A stretch of DNA of 64,000 nucleotides from Zygnema cylindricum (GCA_037447655.1 JBBHKE010001895.1:173705-237704), one strand, 5' to 3'; numbered from the stretch's first letter, positions 22,232-36,700 are shown. Made by a program: numbers and translations. The notes: generated by a model not told the origin, from the sequence alone.

Positions 22232-23840
22232 GTGTATCGGATTTTTTTATCACGATATTCCGTTTACCGATATTATCGGCCATTGAACTGTAGGCCGATA
22301 TATCGCTTAGCGAGCAGCAAAAAGTTTCGCCGATAATTATCGGTTGGGTTGTATGTACTGAATTACGAAATTGTTGTACGAAACTACGAAACGAGCAGGG
22401 AGTTATTGCGACCCTGGGGGCTTTTGGAAATTTGTTAACAATCCATTCCGTAACAGTACAGAGTTAATGTCGATATACCGCTAATCGCTATTAGTGTAAA
22501 AAAATTTAGCTTAAACGCTAATTTAGTGTTAATAATGCTAATTTGTGATTTTGTGTAAAAAAAAGAACATTAACATTAATTTGGCATCTAACGCCAATTT
22601 GTGTGTCGACTTCGTAAGGGTGTACGCTGAGCTGTTGTCGATACTATTCAAGTTTAGGTGTACTGTCTTGACTGCTTTCGCCGAAATAAGTACTTGTGCG
22701 GTTTGGATATCGTACGAATGATGTAAATTATGGTAAAATTTACGCTATTTTATGCTTTATATTTCGTAATGTTACGCTTTTTCCGGAGGCTAATTGGTTT
22801 TGAAATTTAATTTAATGCGAAGCATTTTTAATGTTGTTAAATTGAGATGTCACGACGACGCAATGTATGTGAACGAGCTTCTTGTACATCACACTAAGTT
22901 CGACGAACGTAATATAAAATGGTTAACACTAAATAAATACTTTCCATATTTGCGTTAATTCTATTTTAATGTTAATAACACTACACCGCGAATCGTAATT
23001 AGAGTAAATAACGCTAATTCGGTCGCTCGAAATTTTGACTCTATCACGTCAAATAGAGTAAATGATTCTTATTTTTTCATTATTATAATTTAGGTAAGGT
23101 TTTGTTAGCGTAAATTTTTTTTATATAGGCTCATTTTAAATAGTGTGGAGTACGGACGACGTCCGACCGTGCAAAATTGTACTTTTATAAGTAAAAAGGT
23201 ACAATTAATGATTTAATTGAATCGCGCTCGCACGTGAAATCGCACTAAACAAATAATCAATCATGTCGAAAAAATGCCGTTCGCATGACTCTCGTCCGTC
23301 AACAGCATCGTCGTCAGTGTGAACATTAACTGACATTCAGCGCGACGATTAGTACTAACGTCATAATGACGTCAAAACTATACGGTTGACAGATTTTGTA
23401 CGTCTTCGTAATTTAGTGTTTAGAATTTCAGCGCGGATAATTATTGCCGACATAACCCAATATAGAGTACTTAAATAAATTAGAGTAAACTTCCCCTGTG
23501 AAAAAGTTCTATCACATAAACTACAGTAGAGTTCATTACTCTAAGTGTATTTTTTGGTTTTTTTACTCTAATTTTTTCATTACTCTATTTACGATTCGCG
23601 GTGTAGTTTATGATTTTGGGCCGATTAAGCCGCGTCAAAATTAGTTTTATTAACACTAATAACAATTAGCGATCTAGTTGTCTGTCAGATATCTATCGGT
23701 AATCCATCGCAATATATCGATCATACATCGAGATAACTCCTTTCTCGATATATTGGTGCAATATATCGTTTATCGGTATGTCAAAAAAGGGTACATATTG
23801 ATTATCGGCAAATGACTTTCGATTTTCGATACAAAACACT
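22232..23840. mobile_element. Palindrome-rich TATCGG element, split by a TIR element
   Basis: It starts GTTGTGTATCGG and ends CGATACAAAACAC, the same ends as the cleaner copy at 61787-62564. Short CCGATA/TATCGG inverted motifs fill the first and last 150-200 bp. The middle is interrupted by the TIR element at 22982-23605. Assigning both halves to one element is an inference. Confidence 0.45.
22982..23605. mobile_element. TIR element (624 bp), degenerate interior
   Basis: It starts TACACCGCGAATCGTAATTAG and ends ACGATTCGCGGTGTA. The interior keeps AAATAGTGTGGAGTACGGACG and a broken KKCRSH frame. Confidence 0.75.
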
Positions 23841-24440
23841 AATATTTCCTCCTTCGTGGCAAATTGGCAACAGTTGCAAGTACTATCTCCATGTGGGCAG
23901 ATTGGTCTCCATGCGGGACTAATCGTCCTTTTTCGCCTTTTGACTTTCTCTTCCGTAATTAGCTAATGTGGTACTGTACTGTACTCTAATGTACTTTAAT
24001 GTTCTGTTTTACCTCGTTCCGTACAGTACTGTGCAGTTCGCGAATGGTCCAGAATAATTTTCAAATTTTGTGGAAAGGGTTGGTGGAACGATGATGACCA
24101 GTAGAGCGCGTCCTCCGTCTTTGCCGGCAGCCACACGGGCGTCATAGATTTAAAATTTTCGAAAAAGGGCGGGCTAGGCAGATCGACCGTGCGACGAACC
24201 GTTAGGGTTTCGAAAATTTTGAATCTCGCTTCCTCTGAATCCCTTCAGGACTCTTCGCTTCAGCATGACATGACCTGTCGTGGCCACCATCTGTGTCTCT
24301 CTCTCTCTCTCACATTCAAGCATCGATATTGTCCAGTTACAGTCTACATTCGGGAGGTTGACCAAACATTCAGCGATACTCTTGCAACTACAGGCAGGTT
24401 TTCTCTTTTTTTGCAACAAGTACGTTGAAATCTTCCGACC
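23841..24440 (+). promoter_or_regulatory. 5' flank of NDC80
   Basis: This is 600 bp between the last repeat and the NDC80 ATG. It holds a (CT)n run at 24295-24311, probably in the 5' UTR. No convincing TATA box was seen. The small antisense frame here is not supported. Confidence 0.4.
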
Positions 24441-27400
24441 ATGAGGCGAAGCACTTTAGGTGGCCTAAGTCCGGCTCAGGTTAACAGTAGAAATGGACTA
24501 ATGAGAGGAAACAATGACCATGGGCCTGTCAAAAGGCAGGCCGCTGGACAAGGCTCTCGTCCATCATTAGGGATGAATCGCCCACAACCGTCCAACCACA
24601 GAACTTCGGATGCCGCTACTAGGAATCCTGTTGTAAGATCTTATGGAATGGTGAAAGGATCACAGTCTAAGAGTGATAGTCGGCCAATTAGTTCCAAACA
24701 GTTTCAGCAGAATTGCATTATACAGCTTCTGAGTTATCTAGGAGAACACGGTTATGGCCATCCTCTTTCTCATAAGCTACTGATGTCGCCAACCAGCAAA
24801 GACTTTTTCAACATCGTGCATTTTTTGTTTAAGAGAGTGGATCCTAATTCGAAAATTACCAAGGTTGAAGATGAAGTGCCTGCTCTTTTCAAACAACTTG
24901 GTTATCAATTTCCAATAAGTAAAAGCGCCCTGTCAGCTGTTGGTAGTCCCCATACATGGCCTGGTCTACTGGCTGCTTTAAGCTGGTTGGTAGAGCTTTT
25001 ACGGTATGAAGAAAAGGCAATGGAATGCAAACAGGCAGGCTCATTCGATGACAATGTTATGCAGAAGGAATTCGATGACTATGTTGGCAAAGTGTATCAA
25101 TATTTTCTCGAAGGAGATGATGAGAATTGCAATTTGTTCGATCAAGAGCTTGAGCAAAGATTTCTGGACATGGAGGATCAGTTGAGAGATACTTTGGCAG
25201 ATCTTCTGAATGATAATGAAGCAGCACAGGTGTGTTCAATGGAGAAAAGAACTTGCTTCGTGAATGATTCTCTCATGCAAGCTGATGATTGCATCGTGTA
25301 GTTTTGATGGAGTGAGGTTTAGTATTGCGGATGGCTGGTGTCTCCTTCTTTTGGTGTGGGTGTATGCAAATATTACAACATTCACTATAAGAACTCTGCA
25401 TTTTAAAACTCCTCTGTTCAACGTCATGGATTTTGAGAAATCAGAAAGAGTTAGATACCGAAGAATAATCCGAACAAAACAAAAACAGATGAACACGAGA
25501 AAAACGATAAAAACAGTATGGACACTGGTTTGGCTGATAATTGCACTATTGATGTTAAAGGTTGTCCTCTTCACCTTCCAGCTAGCCCTTGCATCTAAGT
25601 TCAGCGGTCAGTTTGTCTCATATTAAATGAAATTTCCTATTTTGACATTCCATGTGCCAATCTTGCAGAAGGATTTCGCTGCTCGCAGGGCTGCACCTAC
25701 ATCAAAGGAGATTACGTTGAAACAACTGTCAGAAATTGAAACTGATATAGGGAATTTGGACACGCTCATCAGCAGCTCGCAAAGCAAGAAGCAAGTAATT
25801 TTTTCCACCTTTTCATGGCCCCCATCTCACACACTAATTCAAATGTTTGCGAAGAAGACGTGTTAAGCAGAGCGAATTTAGAGTCTACAAGCTACGTTCA
25901 CCAGGAAACTCTGCAAAGCTTTTCAAGCTCCAATATCCTTAACAAGCAAAGCTCGTTAACATCTTTACTTCGATGTGATAACTGTTTATTATGAGCAATG
26001 TTGTGGAGACGCACAGAATATGCAGGCATCCGCCAAATCATTCCTGGTAATACATCTAGAGATATTTACGCACGGGACTAGTATGGACAAGTACGCACTC
26101 GCAATACTTGTCCTACTTTCCTTTGTGGAGCAATGAACTCCGTGCAGGTATTTCTTCATGGAGTTCAAGCTGGTTAAAAGTGATGCATAACTGGAGGCAG
26201 AACTGTTTTTTCCCGTGGATAGCCAACAAAACTAGGGTGTAAAATTCTTATAGGCATCCAGAAAGCTTGGCCCTTTTCATTTAATGAGCCCACAGCTGGT
26301 TAATGTTCCTGGTTTTGTTTGATTACAAATCTTAGTGAGGATGCAAAAGTATCCTGCAAAAGTTCTGGTTCAGTATCTATTGAGCTAACACGTATCACTG
26401 ACTCTGTCCTTTCTCAGGATCTGGAGATAACACTGGAGGAGCAAAAGAAAGTGCTTCCTGTCATTCAAACTGAACTAGAGGAGGTACAGAAAGCTGAGAC
26501 AGCATTGGGGGAGAAGGTAGCCATACAGCAAACAAATCATGCTGCCTCAGAGCGTTTGAACGAGGAAAGGAACAGACTGAAGGAAAGTATCCAGTTAGTA
26601 ACAAGCAAACGAGATGTGTTACAGACGACAGTGTGGAACTGTGAAGTGCAAGTTTCCAAAAAGTTAGAGGAATTGGAGGAAGCTGTAAAACTGTATCGAG
26701 CCTCTGGAGAAAGGTATGGTGTCTCAATAGGTAGGTGTTATGTTTCGTTTCTTGTTGACAAAATTTCTACAGGCATGTCGCTCTGTAGCCAGCCAATCCT
26801 GACTTGCCGACTTCATCAAAGCAAGGAGTGATAGTGTGTGTATGTGTCCTAAAGAGGAGAGTTGTGAATAGAATGCAGCAATATTGGCTTTGAGGAAAAC
26901 AGCTTATAGTTTAGGAGCAATTGTATGCAAAAACGCTGGTCTGTCTATGTAGCATAATACCACCAACAATGAAGGGCTCCTTCTGGTTATCTGCTCTGTG
27001 CTTCAGAATTGCCCAACTGTTTTGCACTACAAAGAATAAAGAATAAGCTACAAGGATAAGCTGTGCATGTGCTGCGTATGAGAAGCAACGTTCCTATGAT
27101 TGAAAGTCTTAAGTTGATTACACCAGGTGTACATTTGTTGGCAATTATGACTTTGGACTCGGAATTACAAAGGTTTAGCCTGACTTTATTTGCGGATTCA
27201 AGTGAAGTCAATATTGTCTGGAGTGAATATAAATTTATCCGATATTGGTGATCTACACAGAACCACATAATGTATTTCAGATGCTGCATTACTCTCAGCA
27301 CTAGAAATAATGAAGAGAGTTAAAAGGTCAGTGGCACAAGGTTGCTGTCATCAAAATATTCTAGATCAGTTTTTTCTTTAATGAGGGGGCGTGCGGTTTT

Positions 27401-29082
27401 TGTCAATCACCTCTCATGTTGCTTAGGTTCATAAATATCGTTTTTTATGCCGCTTGTTGGTAAGTTTTCATTTTTTTCTGCTCTGAAGCTCACAATTCTA
27501 CAGTGTCTATCATTGTTATTCACTTTAATTTTTGTGAGTGTAACACTAGTTAAGTGGCCCCTAATGAGCCACATGGTAATGCATCATTGTAGTTAATTCT
27601 AATAAAGAGTTTAACCCTAAAATTTTCTAACTCTAATACCGATGGTCGGTGATAATGTCTCTCACTAAAACTACACATGAATTAACTGTGCAGACTCGCA
27701 TTGATTCCTGCAAGTGCGAGAAGAGCCGGTGGAATTGTGTTTGACATCAATCTGAGTATACGTGGAACTACTCCAGAGGAAATGCTGGGATCCCACCTCA
27801 AGACTGATATCAAGCCAGCCTTACAGCGATTGGTTGCCGATTACGAAGGGCAGATTGCCGAGCTCCAGCAATCATTACGCACTCTCCAGGAGCAACTTGC
27901 AGGGTGTAAAGCATCGAAAATGGATGAACAGAATGCACTTCACAAGCTAGAAATGCGGCTGAAGGAGGTGCTCACGCTCTCCTTTCCCCTCCCTCCCCTC
28001 TCCCTCTCCCTGTCCCTCTCTCTTCTCCTCCCTCTCCCTCTCCCTCTCCCTCTCCCCCTCCCCCTCCCCCTCCCGCTCTCCCTCCTGCTTCTCCTCCCCC
28101 TCAACACATTTGTTTTTTAAACAGTCGGAATGACGGAACTTTTGAAAATACATCAGCAAATAGGCTATTAGATGGCTTCTTAGAAGGTTTTTTGCAGCGT
28201 CTAAGCCCCATCCATGTTAGACTTCGTGGATGAAAATTGTATCCAAATTGGTAACGTTCCAAAAGTTTATTGTTTTACTGTTTCTTGCAGGTGGAGCTTG
28301 ATTATGCAACAGAGAAAGAAAAGGCAGAAAAGGAGAGAGCTGCATACGAGGCTGAGCTTGAAGAAGTCACCCACGATGTTGACCAGCGTTTTAATAAAGT
28401 CAATCAGATGCTGCAGGAGCATGAGCAGCGGTTCCAGGTACAGCTCCTGTGTCCTTTTGTATAACTATGTGAACCGTACAGCTCTTAGTCTTTTTGGATA
28501 ATCATTATGCACACTTATTTGTGAATGGAAGCATTGGCCACCTGCAAAAACTCTTTGCAAGAAGGTTGCAATGAGATTTCTAACAGGAAGATAAAAGGTT
28601 AGCTTTCTCTTTTTAGTAACTCATTTGAGGTCGTCTCCTCACGAGTGTGAAGCAAGTTAGGAGCAAGTTTTTTTCAGGAGTCTAATGTTCAAGCTCTAAG
28701 TCCAAGTTCTCTAAGTATATCTCAGCGCTTTTAGTAACAAACACACATCTTACCTCGTACCTTACCATATATCTTACCATATATTTGAGGGTTGTATTAT
28801 CAGTTTTTAGTGAGGTTTCTACGGTTTGAGGTTATCTTATAGTTTATGATCTCTTCAAGCTCGAAGTTGAAACTCTTGTGTTTATGATTTTGCCAGGCCA
28901 CATTGGCAGAGTACAGGAATTTAGAAACGGAATATGCTCGTGACGCCGAATTGCTAGAAAGTCGCTTGACATACTCTATGGAAATTTTGAGGAAACATAA
29001 GACGCATGTGGAGAGAGCACTGGGAGGATTACACTCAACTATCTCACAAGTATCCAATGACATCGGCTTTTGGCACAACTGA
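24441..29082 (+). CDS. NDC80: Kinetochore protein NDC80/HEC1
   Basis: Six exons in consistent phase: 24441-25229, 25669-25794, 26418-26713, 27694-27967, 28291-28437 and 28897-29082 (TGA), 605 aa. Plant and animal NDC80 have roughly 570-640 aa. Residues 1-90 are a basic, Ser/Arg-rich disordered tail, the microtubule-binding and Aurora-regulated part in known NDC80. Residues about 92-205 form the calponin-homology domain: RPISSKQFQQNCIIQLLSYL, TSKDFFNIVHFLFKRVDP, VPALFKQLGYQFPISKSAL and GSPHTWPGLLAALSWLVELL. The remainder is long coiled coil rich in Glu, Lys and Gln, ending in a globular C-terminus that in relatives binds SPC24/SPC25. The protein links kinetochores to spindle microtubules. A missed small exon between exons 2 and 3 is possible, since the coil there is shorter than in relatives. 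Introns carry a MITE and a pyrimidine microsatellite. A poly(A)-like AATAAATAAA lies at 29212-29221. Confidence 0.92.
27535..27654. mobile_element. Short TIR-element remnant in NDC80 intron 3
   Basis: The interior block AAGTGGCCCCTAATGAGCC and the end CTCTAATACCGATGGTCGGTG match the short TIR family. The left part is truncated. It lies just upstream of the acceptor at 27693. Confidence 0.5.
27985..28098 (+). repeat. (CCCTCT)n pyrimidine microsatellite in NDC80 intron 4
   Basis: More than 100 bp of almost pure C/T begins about 18 bp after the exon 4 donor. The apparent LPLPLPLP frame over it is a microsatellite translation. Confidence 0.9.
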
Positions 29083-30757
29083 GAGTGGTCCTGAAACATG
29101 GGACTGAAACATATATCCGAGCATACGCCTTTTTTTTGCTTGTAAATTTATTCTGGTTAACTTATTTATCACTATCATCAAAGCTACCAGGACAACTTCA
29201 GTTGATCGGGAAATAAATAAAGAATTGACGAAAGAGCTTTGGATAAAATGGGCTAGACATTAGCGCTTTTTGGATCGGGGAAGAGAATGGAGATCTGTAG
29301 AGTCGTAAGATCTTGAATTTCATCGAACCCTATGAGGATGAAGTACAAGTTTGTCTTAGCTAAGTTTACCTTTAACTTCTTGGTTTTATTTTAGCTGTTT
29401 TTAGGCAAGATAATTTTTTGGAGACTATCCCTCTCGATTTTAAGTTACGGCTGTGCGAGGGCCTTTTTTGTATTTCACCTGTCCACTAGGTGTGGTAAAC
29501 ACTATAGCTAGTTAGATCAATTATTTCTAGCATTTATGGTGTTGACTGAAAATGTGCAGGAACATCTGTAGAGACAAAAATATTTTTGCATTTTTTTTTA
29601 ATTAGTCCCGGAAGCAATAATTCTTATCTGACAAAATTCTTCTCCATGGGCACAAACCCTTATGCATTTTGCTTGGAAATTTTAGACAAGAGAACGATGG
29701 CTTTTGCACAACTCCTGCCTCGACCTGCTACTTTCAAATGTCTTAGCCTAGTTAGTGACATGCCGGTTTAGTATCATGAGCCCGGATTTATTAATTAAAA
29801 AATTCGTGTAAAGTATGCTAACACGGTCGATCGCTATGAACGTTTATACACAGTGGTTCTATGTTGGATTTTTTGGGATCCTAGACTACAATATGAACTG
29901 TATTATTGATTGTTTATCTCATAATCCTTGTTTGGTAAGCTGTTGAACATCATCCATGTTACTCCAACATAAATCCCAAGCTTTAAATTTCTTAACGATA
30001 CGACACGCACTTTCGCCTATTGACTCAAGGCTGGATAAAGGATACCTATGAGTCGCTACAACACAACCAGAAACAACAACACACACACCTCCCATTCGTC
30101 TCAAATACTTCTCAACCTGGGAAGTTCATATCAACTTTAGTCGGAACTGCTGTATAACAACGTTTAGTATCATCAATATTGCTAGAACAGCCATCATCAT
30201 GAAGAACCACAATTTCCCATCAACCAGCCAAAATAGGCAAACGACAATATATATGAAAGTAAAAAACATCCTTCAAACAGATTATTTTCTCAGTATTGAA
30301 CACAGTTGCAATAAGACGTTTGCGGATCCTACACAACTGTCCTCTTGCCCAAAAACAACCTAAACACAAACCCAACAAACAACTCAGAATCAATCTCAAC
30401 GCAACATAGCTGATGTTGACGTACCCCCTACAATCTGGCTTCAGATTACAAACCATAAAAAAAATGCTATGCCTGATTGTGCCCTTTCTGGAATGCTGCG
30501 CTGCGGGATATGCAATATGTAACTTTAAAACTTTACCCTCAGCCGCAAAAACTATTATAACTCAGCTTGCCCTCTACAAACAACTTCACAAAAGCCCAAT
30601 CTCCAACGAATATTAAGCATCGATACAGAGAGAATAAACCTGGCGTCTTCAACTTCTACTGAAAGCCTTATTCACAGGAAGCGTATCAAACTTTAAACAG
30701 CCTTTCCTTTCTTTTCTCTACCACCCTCAAATTGCCCTTTTCCATCAGATCATCATA
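29083..30757. other. 3' flank between convergent genes; possible unrecognised exon
   Basis: It starts with the NDC80 3' UTR. On the minus strand, 30104-29919 reads VEKYLRRMGG...HRYPLSSLESIG and ends in a stop, preceded by a CAG acceptor-like site. A different frame just upstream reads VVLHDDGCSSNIDDTKRC. These look like remnants of a coding region broken by a frame change, but I do not recognise the protein or a link to the neighbouring gene. Confidence 0.35.
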
Positions 30758-33700
30758 TCATATAGCTTTCATCCTATCCGGAGCTTCCAAGATAATGGGA
30801 TTTGAGGCCGATCCTGTCCCAGTGGGAAGATCTTCCAGTAGTAACTCTGGTGGCAATATTACATCTCCGGCTATCACCACAAGCTCGGCCGTGGACCATT
30901 CGTCCAACAAAGGAGAGAGGTCAACTTTGACTTGTCGTCGGAGATTCGCTATATTCCTCAAAGTTGCTTTCACCACTATCTCATCTTTCTGAAGAGCTTC
31001 AGCCCGTCCTTGAATTCGAGGCATAACCCAAACTGTGGTTCCCTCGGCCTGTTGTTATCCATCATCACCCACACCTCCAATTATCCCTTGAAAGCTTTAA
31101 TAGTTCTAATTCTTTTCTAAATCTTTTCTTTTCTGACTTTCGAACTATTCTTCAGGAAACCTTGCTTCAAGATACTAATTTAAAGAGCATTTAAAGCAAA
31201 ATTACTATTATTGTACTAAAAGGACAAATTTAGTGAACCAGCAAAATCAGGGCACAGGATTCATGAATATAAAAATGTGGACAGACATACGTCACAGCAG
31301 TACTTTCAGTACTTTTCGTACTGTACCGCACATATCGAAACATCATATGCTGAACAATGTAAATGATGATAGTGATTATCGGCTATGCAATAATATGATA
31401 CAGGTCCCTACTAAGAATCCTGTTCCAGAAAAGGTTGAAGTTGGGGCTCCATGAATCAGTCTTTCGCACTTTCAGCAATTCTTCAAAACTGCCTTAAATG
31501 GCCATAGAGCACCAACTTTGTAACCTTTTCAGAAGATTCAAAATTTAGCCAATTCAAACTAAATCCTTTAAGGAGGCAGCAACCTCTTGAAAAGATAAGA
31601 AGCCCTTCAGATATTACAGCTGGTTAAGATTCTCAGAATGTGGCAGAGAAAAACAAAAAAAACAGGGAATCCTGAACATCAGGTTTGTTTACGTACCTCT
31701 ATTTGCTTTCCTGTTGCACGGGCCTCCTTAGCCTTGACTTGCGTCTTGGTCTTACTATTACTCCCGGCTTTATCTGACGCCGGTGAAACTCCCTCGCGTT
31801 CTTTTGGAGACTTTCCAGTAGCAGTACGAGTTGCAGGTGAGGCCTCCCGTAAACGATTTACTACGCTGGGAGACTTATCTCGAGCTCTGACAGGAGTGAG
31901 GCTGGGAGACTTGTCTCGGAAAAGAGTTCGAGAGAGAACAGGAGATTTATCTCTCATTTTAGGAGATTTATCCGCAAGCAATGGGGTCTTTTGAGGAGGA
32001 GACTTTTCTCGAGGACTAGAATTGCTTCGAGAAGAGTGAAACGAGCGTCCACGTATCAATTTCGGTTCCGATTGTACAGCCCTTGAAGATGGGGATACGT
32101 CTCTAGACTTACGAGAAGCTAATACAGGAGAGGTCAATGAGTCGGACGAGTGATTGGATAAAAGAGGTCCTGACAGAGAAGTTTCCTGTCTTGGCGTGGG
32201 AGGCAAACCTTTGTGACTTCGGGGAGAAGGAGAGGGAGATCTTCCCTCTGAATCGGATGACTTCGCTTTTACCCTCGCCAGACGTTGACGCTCGGGTTCA
32301 AGAGAGACTGAAATGTCTGTCCCACTAACAGCCTGAGATTGTTCACTTCTGCTTACAGAAGCTGCTTCCTGGAGCTGAATGGGAGAGATGGAGTCGGGAT
32401 AATTTCCAACTGGTTGGAGCTGCAAATCAGGTCACTTAACTCAGAAAATTACCTCGGAAACGGAGTTTTAAGGGTGCCACTATCGCTAAAGTTGACATAA
32501 ACTACTGATTTTTAGAATCTGAAAATCTCCTCAGAGACAGAATTGTCGTTTTCAATGGGTGTTGTTCCCATATTTGACATGCAAAATATGGTTGTACTTT
32601 TTCAAGAAAGTAAATACAATCCAGCAAAGCAACAAGACGTAACTTTCAAATGCCTTGCGAAGATTACAGGAAACCCTCAAAGATCCAGACAACATCAATG
32701 GTATCCTTTTCATGTGACGTTGATCTCGACATATCAAGTTAAACTATCCCTCTTCCATCACTTCAGCTGTCCACCCAGACAATACATTGAGACAGACTCT
32801 CACCTTTTGTTGCTGATTAGGAGTAACAGAAACAGGTGTAGTAGGACTGGTGGCCATAGCTTCTTGCAGTCGGTGCTTTACAGTCGCAGCTTCCCGAAAC
32901 CATCCAAGAGACCGATAATTAATCACAATTTCCCCCATAAATTGATGAATTTCTGAACTAATGTCCAAACTGCTCATTGTTTGCTTTACCTCCTCCGCTG
33001 AACTAACAACATGGAGGTCGAAATGTCGGAGATCCTGCAAAAATACAGGAAGTGAATCAAATTATGCAACAAGCACTTTATTTAATCTATCCCGTAACTA
33101 CGCAGTGTATCGTTATTCATGTTAATGTTTTTTTTGCCACCTCAATCAACTTTCCTCCGTGCACAACTGTCCTATTTCTGTTTGAAAATCGCCAATCAGA
33201 GGGTAAGGATCTTATCTTTCCATCGCGGCAATCAGATTCAATCCCACAGCAAAAGTATGCACAGAAAAATGTTAATTCAATTGCCATGAAAAACATTGGC
33301 GTGACTAATAATGATAGACGGTGTAGTCTGGACTGTACTTGTTTTTGGTTGCAAATTTATTAAAAAGTGCAGACACATTCAAGTGTGGATAACATTATAC
33401 TGCCCATCGCTATTAGAGTAAATAACACCAATTCGAGTGAGGACTTTTTTGACCCAAAATCATAATTAGTGTTAGTAACACGACATGATGAGCCAAGTAG
33501 CAAAACATATGTAGTGTAGTTGATTATAATTCAATGTTTACACTGATAATCACCAACTCAAATAGAAATGCGAGGTGAAGTTGCCAAAATCAAATATCTA
33601 ATATGGAACGAAGCATCCCCGTGTAGGCCCAATCCTTTTTTCAGAGTACATGAGATGGTGTGGACCATCCTACTGTTTTCCAATCCGTACAATTAGCCCG

Positions 33701-36700
33701 TCATAATGATGCAGGGATCACATGAAAAGTATGAACTGCCAAAGAATAACTTTGTGGATGGCCTTCAAAAGTAAAGTGACACGTTAAATGACCTAACGGG
33801 ACCAGAAACTCATCCAGGATTTTTTCTCCAAGTTTATCAACAGCGCTTAGAGGTGAAAAAAAGGAAAAAGAAAAGAAAAACGGAGGCAACCATGGTTTCA
33901 AAAAATACATACGCTTGGGCATCAACCAGAAATAAGAAAAAAACAAAAATACCAAACAGTGATGGACATAAGGAAAACTCCCAGTAATGATTAAAAAATG
34001 TGATTTACATGTTCAAACAAGCCCGTTCCTAGATATAGAATACATCAAGACCTCCTCCCCCTCTCCCTTTCTGAATTTTATTTCACCTAACACCTACTTT
34101 GCCAAGCAAAAGTTTGCTTCTGCTTCATTACAAAGAGCGACAAAATGAAATCATTCTTTGTTAATGACAGAACTTCTTTGCGGTGATAATTCACTTTAAA
34201 GAATTAGGTTTATGAAAATTTGCTTTCCAGAAAGATCAAATTCTTCATCAGATTGCAGAGAAAAACCTATCGCCATGCCATCACATAACGTCATTATATA
34301 GCAACTGCTTTTTTAGTATTTTATCATTAATCCAGGGCAATAAAACAAGCAGGCGCCCAAACCCGTGGGTCTGAACATGTAGTTTATCGCACTTTCAAAG
34401 TTTCTAGAGAAGAAAACGTCACAAAAGGTCCAAAGTACATGCATCGGGTCTCCTTTAAAGTAGAAAGGATAACTCACGGTGCATAAAATGCACCAGTCTT
34501 GACTTCAGGTGTTTCGTAGGGAAAAGGAAATTTAAACTCAAGGAAAACGCACAGAATCTCACAGTAAAAATTATAGAAAAAAATAAAACAACTTATAACC
34601 AAAACTTTACCTTTGAAGTTTCACGGAGACGCAGAGGACCAACACCCTTCGCGGCAGAAGCTGCGAAAACCTCCTTCCTCATCTGCTCCATTTGCTCTAG
34701 CATTCGATCAGGATCAGATTTCCAAACAGTTCTCCTCGTTTTGAAAACCTTCACCTTCAAAGAGCCTTGGTCTCGGTCCGGAATCATTACTTGGCTTTCT
34801 ACGATTGGTGTCTTTTGAAACCTAAGTGCCTTGAAAGTAAGAGACGCCTTTCCTCGTTTATTGGTGTTTATGTCTGTTTGAAGTCCTTGAAATGTCACAT
34901 AAGACTGTCCTCCCTGGTCCCAATTTCTCTTGCGAGAGTCACCTGCCCATAAAAAATATCTGCATAAAAGAGAAAAGTGCAATCTTGTCAGCTTGTGATT
35001 AAAAAGAGGGTGCATTTTGAGCCTAAAATTAAACTAATCTAGTCGCTAGAAGCCTATCCTCTTAAAAATGACTTCAAGCTCATAGTCAGAAGTCAAACCG
35101 GGAGGTAACTGCAGAAAGCTAGGGTTTTTTCGCTTGCAACAGAAAAACAGAATTCCTTTACAGCGACGACCTATTTGACATGTTTCATTCAGTTTTCCTT
35201 CTGTCGTCATCTGACTTGCTCTTACTCACTCTAGTTATCCCCGTAGAAAAAACAACAAAAAAGAAAGAGTGATGAAGTACGACAATTTGTCAACATAAAA
35301 ATAAAAAACTCGGCGAGGATATCCTTCAGCTTTAGTATGGAAACCACATGACTGCATACATCAATCTCTGAATAAAATGCGAAAATTGATCTTGAAGAGT
35401 AGAAACAAAGCATGAGTGGATGCCTTTCCTTAACAGCTTTCTTTATCTTTTAAAGTAGAACTGCTTCACAACTGAACTCTGTGCACTCAAGAAAAACAGT
35501 TTGCCACATGAACATGGTTCCAAAGACAGTGATGAAGGCCAACACCCTAACCCCGTGAACTGGACAGGAATCTTGAAGGAGAGTGAGGAGTGTAGAGGCA
35601 AAGAAAAAAGGCTTATACAGACATCACAAGCAAAATCCATCAGTCAAGGCCCTGGAAAAACTGGAAACTCCCGGAAAACAGTTGCAGGCACAATGAAATT
35701 GCTGCAATATCTATAAATTTCTGTTGTCTCTATTCTATCACGAAATCAGTAGCCTTGGAGTACTTTGATGCCATTTACTGAAGCATTAGACAAACAAGCT
35801 AATAGTGGAATTATACGAGCCTTATTACTGGCACAGTAGTCACAGTGTTCAAACACCAAACAGTAAGATTTTGTAGAAAACATACACTTTTATGTAAAAT
35901 TATGGTGATTACTGGCCAATATCACCAGTAATAGCATATGCGTTGGTACCATGGAAGTGAACTCGAAAGCCAACAAAACCAAAATTCTCAACACCAAACC
36001 TATTCGAACAGCATCACAACAACACTTGGTTCCAACACCTATTCCTTACACAAATTGATGCTAAGGACATAAAAACCTACATTATCCCTTCCTGTGTCCT
36101 AATTCGACTTCAATTTCGAATTTGGCTAACCAAATGGTCCATGCATTAGAATTATACACCACCTGATGCAGACACAAGGGAAAGAGCGAGAGAGAGAGGG
36201 AGGAGACGGAGGAAGAGGGAGAGGGAGAGGGCGAGAGGGAGGGAGAGAGGGAGAGAGGGAGAGAAAGAAGGCAATATAGAAGATCCGCTTTTCAAACAGA
36301 AAACCAACACGGAGCACTAACCAGCTCTGAGAGAGGCATCGAAAACCTACGGCGCCTTGAGAAGATTTCGGCCATCGATACACGGCATGATCCCGACATT
36401 TTCCGGACCTCGATTGGCGACTCCAATGGCAATTTCCTGATCCTCGATAGCAGGTGAGTAAATTCCTGTCGGTACAAGTTTGTCAAATACGTACTCATCT
36501 CCAGTGTCAACTAATACAGGTAAAGCCCACCATATATCTCCATCTGTTAAAGTGGCTTCAAGGAAAACAGTGACACCTTCCAAAGCTGCCATTTTGGCAT
36601 AAGATAATTTAATGATAATTCTATCTCCTTGTCTTTGATACAATACCCATTCACCGCACTGGAAACCATCCGGTAAAGTCCATCCTTTCGCTTCTAATCT

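Noticed and set aside
25236-25866. Extended open frames past NDC80 exon 1 and exon 2
   Set aside because: They read through GT donors into introns; the spliced model keeps phase and the NDC80 coiled coil.
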